Origin: Candidatus Krumholzibacteriia bacterium
GTDB taxonomy: Bacteria > Krumholzibacteriota > Krumholzibacteria > WVZY01 > JAKEHA01
Length of the DNA stretch: 7,832 bases
Assembly (NCBI GenBank): GCA_029863355.1
Contig: JAOTVO010000117.1
Coordinates: forward strand, 1 to 7,832
Direction of reading: 5' to 3'
Shown piece after piece: positions 1 to 7,310 of the stretch. The translations under genes and the position numbers were made by a program. Position 1 is the first letter of the stretch, and every line of letters starts with the position of its first letter. Under the pieces are notes generated by a model. That model searched no databases, was not told where the DNA came from, and saw only the letters and a list, made by a program, of their open reading frames with translations.

Positions 1-71
1 GTGACCGCGAGCGGCCTTTCCGCAACGGCCAAACTGTCGATCGTGCGCTAGCCGGTTACGAACAGATGACA
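1..71. other. Left-edge segment, possible 3' end of a plus-strand gene
   Basis: Two plus-strand frames are open from the window edge. Frame 1 runs 16 codons to a TAG at 49-51 and has mostly G or C in third positions. Frame 3 runs 23 codons to a TAG at 72-74 and has a weaker third-position bias. Either could be the tail of a convergent gene, or neither may be real. The stretch is too short to show any family. It lies just beyond the terminator that ends the minus-strand operon, so a convergent gene here would be unremarkable. Confidence 0.2.
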
Positions 72-107
72 TAGAGAAAACGCCGTCCCTCTCCGGGGAC
101 GGCGTTC
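72..107 (-). terminator. Rho-independent terminator of the rpoD-tRNA end of the operon
   Basis: An 11-bp perfect stem is formed by 79-89 and 96-106 with a 6-nt loop. Read on the minus strand, the stem (AACGCCGTCCC and its complement) is followed by TTTTCTCTAT. This is the classic GC-rich hairpin with a U tract. It lies 7 nt past the tRNA CCA end, so it should end transcription of the tRNA and of the upstream rpoD message. On the plus strand no T tract follows the hairpin, so it looks one-directional. Confidence 0.88.
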
Positions 108-113
108 AAGATG

Positions 114-189
114 TGGTGGGCCCACCAGGATTTGAACCTGGGACCAACCGGTTATGAGCCGGCCGCTCTAACCCCTGAGCTATGGGCCC
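114..189 (-). tRNA. tRNA with anticodon CAU, most likely tRNA-Ile2 (AUA-reading, lysidine type)
   Basis: A complete cloverleaf can be folded on the minus strand. The acceptor GGGCCCA pairs with TGGGCCC (118-124), followed by discriminator A at 117 and an encoded CCA at 114-116. The D stem is GCTC/GAGC, the anticodon loop CTCATAA has CAU at 154-156, and the T arm is CCAGG/CCTGG with loop TTCAAAT. The G1-C72 pair rules out an initiator tRNA. Identity must be chosen between elongator Met and Ile2. The acceptor pairs C4-G69, C5-G68 and C6-G67, with discriminator A, resemble E. coli Ile2 more than elongator Met, and I recall such pairs as determinants for TilS, which converts C34 to lysidine. The E. 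coli Ile2 gene ileX also lies close to rpoD. It starts only 9 nt after the rpoD stop, so it is probably cut from the rpoD transcript by RNase P. Ile2 identity is an inference; tRNA-Met remains possible. Confidence 0.96.
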
Positions 190-198
190 CGCGAGAGC

Positions 199-1959
<1,761 letters not shown>

Positions 1960-1967
1960 CCAGCAGA

Positions 1968-1974
1968 TCTCCCT
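1968..1974 (-). promoter_or_regulatory. Ribosome binding site of rpoD
   Basis: On the minus strand AGGGAGA lies 8 nt before the ATG at 1957-1959. It sits in the 27-nt gap after the dnaG TAA, so rpoD has its own initiation signal and does not depend on coupling to dnaG. Confidence 0.7.
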
Positions 1975-1986
1975 TTTGTCTATCCG

Positions 1987-3741
1987 TTACAGCTCGACCA
2001 GCGCCTGCTTGAGCCGGTGATAATACTCAGCGACCGCGACGGCCTCCTCGCTCTCGCTGGGGAGGTCATGCAGCCGGCGGCGAAGCGCCGACAGCTCGTC
2101 GCGAATCCTTAACTCCTTAATACGCCTGACGATGTCCTTGAGAAGTGTGTCGACATTCCCGGGAGGGACCTGAATGAGCGCGATCTCCGCGGCAAGCCCT
2201 TCCAGACCGGCCTCTTCGGCCTGACGCTGAAAGTCGCGACCCCTTAAATCAATACGGCGCTCGGCGGCAGAGTCAAGCAGTTTATACACGTTACGCGCGT
2301 CCTCGGCCGAGAAATCGCCCTCGTCGAGCGTCTCCAGCGCCTCGCGTGCAACCGGCGTCCCTTCCATGATGAGCCGGAGGCCGAGCCGCTCGAGCGCCTC
2401 GCGCGGGGCCTCGCCGGCGACGGGTGCCTTACCGGCGCTCGCCGCCCCGGCCCGGCGCGCGCGCGGGCGGCGCACCGCCGCGCGCAGACTCTCCGGGTTG
2501 ACCGCGAGCACGCGGGCCAGATCGCCGGTCACGAGATCCAGGCGCACCGGGTCGTCCAGGTCCACCAGCGCGTCGAGGACGCGGCGAACGATCGCTTCCT
2601 TCTCGCGGGGTGACTCGCCCCGGGTCTTCACGATCCACCCCAGGTAGTCCGCGTAACTCACGGCGGAATCGATGAGTTGGAGAGTGCCCTCGCGGCCCAG
2701 GCGACGCGCGGTGCTGTCGGGGTCGTCGCCCGCGCTCAGGCGGGCCACCGCCGCGTCGACACCCGCGGCCAGGAGGATCGCCCCGGAGGTGACGGCCGCC
2801 AGCTCGCCGGCGGGGTCGCCGTCCGGCACCAGGATGGCGCGCGAGGTCAGGCGTCGCAGGGTGGCCGCGTGGTCGCTCGAGAGCGCGGTGCCGCAGGTGG
2901 CCAGGGCGTGCTCGACGCCGGCCAAATGCAGGCTGATGAGGTCGGTGTAGCCCTCCACCAAAACCGCCGCGCGCTTGTGCCGGATGGCCTCGCGGGCGCG
3001 GTCGAGCCCGTAGAAGGTCCGCCGCTTGGCGAAGACCGGGCTCTCGGCCGAGTTGAGGTACTTGGGTTCGACCCCCGCGCCCAGCGCGCGCGCCCCGAAG
3101 CCGGTGACGCGGGCGCCCGGCTTGACGATGGGGAAGATGATCCGCGAGCGGAAGTAGTCCCGGTAGCCGCCGGTCTTCTCGCTGCGCACGATGAGCTTGA
3201 GCTCGGCCAGGTCCTCCTCGGGGATCTTCGCGCGGCGCGCGTCCGTCCACAGGCCGTCCCACGCCTCGCCGGCATGGCCGAGACCGAAGCGCACCCACGC
3301 TTCCCGCGGGATGCCGCGCTCCTCCAGGTACGCCCGGGCGCCGTCCGCCGAGCGGCCATCCACCAGGGCCCGGTGGTAGTGGCGCGCCGCGAACGTGTTG
3401 GCCGCAAACAGCGCGTCGTTGCGCGAGCGCTCCTCGCGCTCAACCTGTTGGTAGGCCACCTCTACGCCGCAGCGCTCCCCCAGCGCGCGCACAGCCTCGG
3501 GGAACGAGACCCCCTCCATCTCCATCAGGAACGTGAACACGTTGCCGCCCTTGCCGCAGCCAAAGCAGTGAAAGGTCTGCCGCTCGGGACTTACGTTGAA
3601 GCTCGGCGTCTTCTCGGAATGAAACGGGCACAGGCCCTTGAGGTTGGAGCCCGCCCGGCGCAGATCGACGTGCTGGCCGACTATCTCGGCGATGTCGGTC
3701 TGGTCGCGAATGGCCTGAATGGTCGCTTCGGGAATCGGCAA
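1987..3741 (-). CDS. dnaG: DNA primase DnaG
   Basis: This 584-residue primase makes the RNA primers for replication and works with the DnaB helicase at the fork. The N-terminal CHC2 zinc finger has ligands C38, H41, C59 and C62 (CPFH ... FHCFGC). The RNA polymerase core carries YFRSRIIFPIVKPG (196-209) and PKYLNSAESPVF. The Toprim domain shows E263 in VEGYTD, GTAL at 284-287, and D307/D309 in PDGD, matching the metal-binding Glu and two Asp of E. coli DnaG. The motif usually written FDGD reads VPDGD here, and DPDE reads DPDS; both are mild departures. An Ala/Arg-rich linker (about 422-446) precedes the helicase-binding C-terminal domain. The start codon is TTG, chosen because the protein then begins MPIPEATIQAIRDQTDI like other primases and has AGGAAGG just upstream. 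It lies 17 nt after mutS2 stops and 27 nt before rpoD. Length is normal. Confidence 0.98.
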   Translation of the reverse strand: MPIPEATIQAIRDQTDIAEIVGQHVDLRRAGSNLKGLCPFHSEKTPSFNVSPERQTFHCFGCGKGGNVFTFLMEMEGVSFPEAVRALGERCGVEVAYQQVEREERSRNDALFAANTFAARHYHRALVDGRSADGARAYLEERGIPREAWVRFGLGHAGEAWDGLWTDARRAKIPEEDLAELKLIVRSEKTGGYRDYFRSRIIFPIVKPGARVTGFGARALGAGVEPKYLNSAESPVFAKRRTFYGLDRAREAIRHKRAAVLVEGYTDLISLHLAGVEHALATCGTALSSDHAATLRRLTSRAILVPDGDPAGELAAVTSGAILLAAGVDAAVARLSAGDDPDSTARRLGREGTLQLIDSAVSYADYLGWIVKTRGESPREKEAIVRRVLDALVDLDDPVRLDLVTGDLARVLAVNPESLRAAVRRPRARRAGAASAGKAPVAGEAPREALERLGLRLIMEGTPVAREALETLDEGDFSAEDARNVYKLLDSAAERRIDLRGRDFQRQAEEAGLEGLAAEIALIQVPPGNVDTLLKDIVRRIKELRIRDELSALRRRLHDLPSESEEAVAVAEYYHRLKQALVEL

Positions 3742-3746
3742 ACGGG

Positions 3747-3753
3747 CCTTCCT
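3747..3753 (-). promoter_or_regulatory. Ribosome binding site that fixes the TTG start of dnaG
   Basis: AGGAAGG on the minus strand ends 5 nt before TTG (3739-3741); its AGGA core is 8 nt away. Upstream in the same frame I find no ATG or GTG between this site and the end of mutS2, so the TTG is the best start. The site fits wholly inside the 17-nt gap between the two genes. Confidence 0.7.
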
Positions 3754-3758
3754 GGTAC

Positions 3759-6122
3759 CTATTTGAAGCGCACGACGGTGACCCCGTCCCCGCCCTCGGG
3801 CGGCTGGCCGGGACGAAGCTCAGCCACGCGCGGATCGTCGCGGAGATGCTGGCGAACGGCGCGGGCGAGCACCCCGCGCCCCACCCCATGGATGACCGTC
3901 ACCTCATGCACCCCGGCGAGCAGCGCCTGGTCGACGAAGCGCTGCAACGCCGCCAGGGCGTCCTCGCGGTCGTGCCCGCGAACGTCGACGCTGGTGGACG
4001 TCAGAGGCTCGTGCTGGATGTCGTAGGAGGCCGCCCCCGACGAATCCGCCGCGCCCGGAGGGGACGCGGCGTGCAACTTCTCTATTGGAAGTTTAATCCG
4101 TTTGCCGTCGATTTCAACGGTCGCCCGCCCGTTTTCCACATCGATCACGCGCCCGGCCGGGTGTCCGGTGGCGCTCACCGCCACCCACTGCCCCACCGAG
4201 ACGTGGGTCAGGCGGGGCGCCTCCTCAGGGGGTACCAGGCGCGCGCGCACCTCGGAGATGAGCGAGCGCAGGCGCGCGCGGCCTTCGCGGATGGCCTGCT
4301 TGTCCGCCTGGCGCTCGCGGATGGTCTGTACGATGCGCTCCACCTCGCCGCGCGCGGCCACCAGCACGCCCTCGGCCTCCTCCAGGGCGCGGCGCTGCGC
4401 CTGCCGCCGGGTGAGGTCGTAGGCGGCCGCCTTCTCCTGGTAGGCGGCGATCTCCCGGCGCAACGCGGCCTCGTGCGCCTCGGCCTGCTCGCGGGCGCGC
4501 TCCAGCGACAGCGTGTTGGCCTCCAGGGCGGCCAGCACGGCGTCCAGCTTGTGGGCCTCCTCGCCGAGGAACGATTGCGCGCGCGCCACGATGTCGGCGT
4601 CGAAACCGGTGCGCCTGGCCGTGTCCAGCCCGCGGCTGCGTCCGGCCACCCCCTGCAGCAGGCGGTAGAGCGGCCGCCCTTCGGCGTCCTCGAACGCCAT
4701 GGACGCGTTGCTCACGCCGTCGGTCTTGAGCGCGAAGGCCTTGATGCGTCCGAAGTGCGTGGTGGCGATCACCGCCGCGCGCGACGCCAGGAGCCGCTCC
4801 AGCGTGGCCACGGCCAGGGCCGCACCCTCGTCGGGGTCGGTGCCGTCGCCGATCTCGTCGATCAGGCACAGCGTATCCGCGCCGGCCAGCCGCGTCATCG
4901 CGTCCAGGTGCCGGAGGTGCGAGGTGAAGGTGGAGAGCGACGACGCCATCGACTGCTCGTCGCCGATGTCCACCAGCACGCGCGCGAACACGGGCAGCTG
5001 GCTGCCGGTGTCGCAGGGCACCTGCAGCCCGCACTGGAACATCAGCGCGCACACGCCCGCCGTGCGCAGCGCCACCGTCTTACCCCCCGCGTTGGGGCCG
5101 CTGATCACCAGGAGCCGGCCGCCGGGCTCGAGCGTGAGGTCGAGGGCGACCAGCTCGCGGTCGCCGGCCGCGGCGAGCATCGCCTCCAGGAGCGGGTGGC
5201 GCGCGCGCACCAGCCGCAGGCGCCCGTCCGTCGACGGCGACGGCGTGGTGCAGCGGAAGGCCTTGGCGAAGGCGGCCTTGGCGCGCAGGGCGTCGAACGC
5301 GTCGACGGCGTCGGCGTTGGCGAGCAGGCGGTCGCGCGCCGCGCGCACGCGTTCGGCCAGCGCCTCGAGGATGCGCGACACCTCCGCGCTCTCGTCGCCG
5401 ACGCGGGTCTCCAGCTCGTTGTTGCGCTCGACGAGCGGGGCGGGCTCGTAGTAGAGCGAGCCGCCGCTGTGCGAGGCGGCGTGCACCAGTCCGCTTTGCC
5501 GCGACACGCGCGAGCGGGGCACGACGAGCACGTGCCGGCTGCCGAGCACGGTGCCCAGCGTGTCTTCTCCGTACTCGGACACGAGGCGCTCCGCGAGGGA
5601 GCGCAGCGACGCGCGCAGGTCGCGAATCTCGCGGCGCAGGCGCGCGAGCAGCGGGCTGGCATCGTCGCGCACCGTCCCGTCGGCATCGACCGCCGCTTCG
5701 ACGGCTTTCACCAGCGCCGCGTCTGGCACGATGCGCGCGGCCATGGCGGCCAGGCGCGGGTGGGTGTCTTCCCTTCCCTCGAGCCGGCGGCGCAGGTCGG
5801 CGGCGGCGCGCTCGCTCTGCGCCAGGCGCCAGAGTACCTCCGGCGCCGGGCCGGCCGCGCGGCGCGCGAGCGCCTCCACGTACGCGCGGTGCTCGGTGGA
5901 CGCGACGGGGATGTCGCCCTCTTCCGCCGAGTAGTAGCGCAGCTCCTCGACGGCCGCCAGCGCCTCGGCGATGGCCCCCGCGTCGGCGAGGGGGAAGAGC
6001 GCGCGCACCGCCGCGCGCGCGCCGTCGTTGACGCAGCGGCTCGCCACCAGATCCAGTACGGCGTCGAGCTCGAGCGTGCGCGCGGCGTGGACGAAGGGAG
6101 TTTCCCGGGGTGGGGCGGACAT
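3759..6122 (-). CDS. mutS2: MutS2-family ATPase with C-terminal Smr domain
   Basis: This 787-residue protein has the full MutS2 layout: N-terminal core and lever helices (about 1-320), a MutS ABC-type ATPase, a long charged coiled coil (about 525-630), a small KOW/SH3-like segment (about 641-685) and an Smr domain (711-787). The Walker A is GPNAGGKT at 342-349. Walker B is CLIDEIGDGTDP at 419-430. DIGDEQSMASSLSTFTSHL (385-403) is the signature region and TTHFG (454-458) the H-loop. The Smr domain has VDVRGH, in place of the common LDLRG, and HGVGRG at 745-750. MutS2 proteins lack the mismatch-reading domain of MutS; they suppress homologous recombination in some bacteria and split collided ribosomes in Bacillus subtilis. 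An in-frame TGA at 6129-6131 means the ATG at 6120-6122 is the first usable start. No good Shine-Dalgarno precedes it, so coupling to the propeller gene 16 nt upstream is likely. Confidence 0.97.
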   Translation of the reverse strand: MSAPPRETPFVHAARTLELDAVLDLVASRCVNDGARAAVRALFPLADAGAIAEALAAVEELRYYSAEEGDIPVASTEHRAYVEALARRAAGPAPEVLWRLAQSERAAADLRRRLEGREDTHPRLAAMAARIVPDAALVKAVEAAVDADGTVRDDASPLLARLRREIRDLRASLRSLAERLVSEYGEDTLGTVLGSRHVLVVPRSRVSRQSGLVHAASHSGGSLYYEPAPLVERNNELETRVGDESAEVSRILEALAERVRAARDRLLANADAVDAFDALRAKAAFAKAFRCTTPSPSTDGRLRLVRARHPLLEAMLAAAGDRELVALDLTLEPGGRLLVISGPNAGGKTVALRTAGVCALMFQCGLQVPCDTGSQLPVFARVLVDIGDEQSMASSLSTFTSHLRHLDAMTRLAGADTLCLIDEIGDGTDPDEGAALAVATLERLLASRAAVIATTHFGRIKAFALKTDGVSNASMAFEDAEGRPLYRLLQGVAGRSRGLDTARRTGFDADIVARAQSFLGEEAHKLDAVLAALEANTLSLERAREQAEAHEAALRREIAAYQEKAAAYDLTRRQAQRRALEEAEGVLVAARGEVERIVQTIRERQADKQAIREGRARLRSLISEVRARLVPPEEAPRLTHVSVGQWVAVSATGHPAGRVIDVENGRATVEIDGKRIKLPIEKLHAASPPGAADSSGAASYDIQHEPLTSTSVDVRGHDREDALAALQRFVDQALLAGVHEVTVIHGVGRGVLARAVRQHLRDDPRVAELRPGQPPEGGDGVTVVRFK

Positions 6123-6138
6123 GGGCGGTCAGGCGTGC

Positions 6139-7224
6139 TCAGTGCAGGGCGTAGAGCGCCTGCCCGGAGCCAAAGAACACCATTCCATCATTGACCGTGG
6201 GGTTGCACACCATCTCACCCTCGGGCTCGAAGCGCCACAGCTCCTCTCCCGTGCGCGCGTCCCGCGCGTAGACGGCGGCCTCACCCGTGCCGTGATAGAG
6301 CACCCCGCGCGCGATCACCGGCTTGGCCCACACGTGCCCCTCCCGGGCCACCTCCCACATGAGTTCCCCCGTTGTGGCGTCGAGCGCGTAGAGGTGGCTG
6401 TCCTCGTTACTGGCGTAGACGACGCCGCCGAACACCGCCGGATCCATTCCGACCTGAGCGTCGGTTTGGAAGCGCCACTTCTCCACGCCCGTCTTCACGT
6501 CGATGGCGTAGACGCAGCTGTCGTAGCTACTCGCGTAGGCGATCCCGCCCGCGACCGAGGGCGCGTGGTAGATCTTCGTGCCTGCCTCGAAGCGCCAGCG
6601 CTCCTCCAGCGTGGTCGTGTCGATCGCGCGTACGTTGCCGTCCCAGTCGCTGACCAATGCGACCCCGCCCGCGAGCGACGGGCTGCAGCACATGCCGCCG
6701 CTACCGCCGATCCGCTTCACCAACTCGCCCGTCGCGATATCGACGACGTGAATCTGCTTGTCGTGGCTGGTGGCGTAGGCGCGGCCGTCGTGGACCAGCG
6801 GCGGGAAACAGATGCCACCCTCGGCTTCGTAGCGCCACGTTTCTTCGCCCGTGGCCGCGTCCAGCGCGTAGAGGTGGCCGCGACCGCTGCCCCAATAGGC
6901 GACACCGTCGAGGATCGTCGGCGGGCCGTTCGCGGTCCGTCCCGCCTCTTTGCGCCAGCGCAGCTCGCCGGTCTCGCGGTCGACGGCGTAGAAGTGGCCG
7001 CTGCGGTCGCCGAAATAGACCACACCGTCGTAGACGAGCGACGGGCCGGTTACGTCGTCAAAGGCCTCGAACTTCCATTTGAGCCCGGTTAGATCGCGCA
7101 GCGGCTCGGTGTCATAGACACCCGTATGCTGCGGGCCGCCGTTGTACATCACGACGTCGCCCGCCTGTGTGGCGCCCGTGCTGGCGAGCGCGATGACGGC
7201 GGTAATGACTAGGGTTGCATGCAT
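6139..7224 (-). CDS. Exported PQQ-type beta-propeller repeat protein, function unknown
   Basis: With the start at 7222-7224 this is a 361-residue protein. A hydrophobic segment ending in ATQA (about residues 3-21) looks like a Sec signal peptide, so it probably acts in the periplasm or outside. The rest is blades of the PQQ/PQQ_2 type, each with Y-A-x-D-x-x-TGE-x-x-W. Seven complete copies are present, and W50 plus the C-terminal LYAL can close an eighth blade. There is no lipobox Cys, which argues against BamB, and it is much shorter than PQQ alcohol dehydrogenases (about 600 residues). A Cys-Cys pair sits at 179-180. A longer form from ATG 7255-7257 would add 11 residues with a basic start, but it has no ribosome site and would make the Shine-Dalgarno code for AGG-AGG arginines. 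It lies between cvpA and mutS2. Ligand binding or an assembly or scaffold role is possible; enzyme activity cannot be claimed. Confidence 0.92.
   Translation of the reverse strand: MHATLVITAVIALASTGATQAGDVVMYNGGPQHTGVYDTEPLRDLTGLKWKFEAFDDVTGPSLVYDGVVYFGDRSGHFYAVDRETGELRWRKEAGRTANGPPTILDGVAYWGSGRGHLYALDAATGEETWRYEAEGGICFPPLVHDGRAYATSHDKQIHVVDIATGELVKRIGGSGGMCCSPSLAGGVALVSDWDGNVRAIDTTTLEERWRFEAGTKIYHAPSVAGGIAYASSYDSCVYAIDVKTGVEKWRFQTDAQVGMDPAVFGGVVYASNEDSHLYALDATTGELMWEVAREGHVWAKPVIARGVLYHGTGEAAVYARDARTGEELWRFEPEGEMVCNPTVNDGMVFFGSGQALYALH
6142..7104 (-). repeat. Eight in-phase 120-bp blade repeats inside the propeller gene
   Basis: The conserved Trp codon of each blade recurs at residues 50, 90, 130, 210, 250, 290 and 330, with Lys at 170 in the expected place. 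This is an exact 40-residue period. At DNA level the plus-strand string GCGCCA recurs at 6232, 6472, 6592, 6832 and 6952, all multiples of 120 apart. No insertion or deletion breaks the phase over about 280 residues between the first and last Trp. The copies are diverged in sequence, so this is an old, length-locked coding repeat and not a recent array. Confidence 0.9.
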
Positions 7225-7230
7225 GGTCTG

Positions 7231-7236
7231 CCTCCT
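7231..7236 (-). promoter_or_regulatory. Strong ribosome binding site that sets the propeller gene start
   Basis: A perfect AGGAGG on the minus strand ends 6 nt before the ATG at 7222-7224. This is the strongest Shine-Dalgarno in the window and the reason for preferring this start over the ATG at 7255-7257. It suggests the propeller protein is made efficiently. Confidence 0.85.
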
Positions 7237-7255
7237 GGGACCACGGTGCAGTGCC

Positions 7256-7270
7256 ATAACGCGGGGTTAT
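7256..7270. promoter_or_regulatory. Operator-like inverted repeat in the cvpA-propeller spacer (tentative)
   Basis: ATAAC, five bases, GTTAT form a perfect 5-bp inverted repeat in an otherwise GC-rich region. It sits 32 to 46 nt before the preferred propeller start, in the only spacer longer than 30 nt in the operon. On the minus strand a TTGTAA hexamer lies just upstream, but no convincing -10 follows at the right distance. It could be an operator, part of a promoter, or chance. Confidence 0.22.
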
Positions 7271-7310
7271 CTGTTCTTACAACACGGCCGGCGTCGAGTT
7301 TCAGCCTCCG

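Noticed and set aside
79..106. Bidirectional terminator
   Set aside because: The T tract is present only in the minus-strand direction; on the plus strand the hairpin is followed by TCAAGATG.
114..189. tRNA-linked attachment site with an integrated element
   Set aside because: The tRNA is intact, a terminator follows directly, and no integrase or second copy of the tRNA end is seen in the short flank.
2677..4026. A 449-codon plus-strand open frame across the dnaG-mutS2 junction
   Set aside because: It spans two real genes on the opposite strand, has no ribosome site of note, and its translation is unlike any family I know.
3846..6194. A 782-codon plus-strand open frame opposite mutS2
   Set aside because: It is antisense to a full-length MutS2 with all motifs intact. 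The product is rich in Arg, Ala, Gly and His without domain signatures.
5971..7092. A 373-codon plus-strand open frame opposite the propeller gene
   Set aside because: Its apparent regularity comes from the 120-bp repeat on the other strand. The minus-strand frame has a signal peptide, a perfect ribosome site and clear blade motifs.
6142..7104. CRISPR-like or satellite array, because of the 120-bp periodicity
   Set aside because: The repeats are diverged, lie in one reading frame and encode beta-propeller blades. There are no identical repeats with unique spacers.
6139..7224. BamB or a PQQ-dependent alcohol dehydrogenase
   Set aside because: There is no lipobox cysteine after the signal peptide as BamB would have. 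The protein is far too short and lacks visible catalytic inserts for a quinoprotein dehydrogenase.
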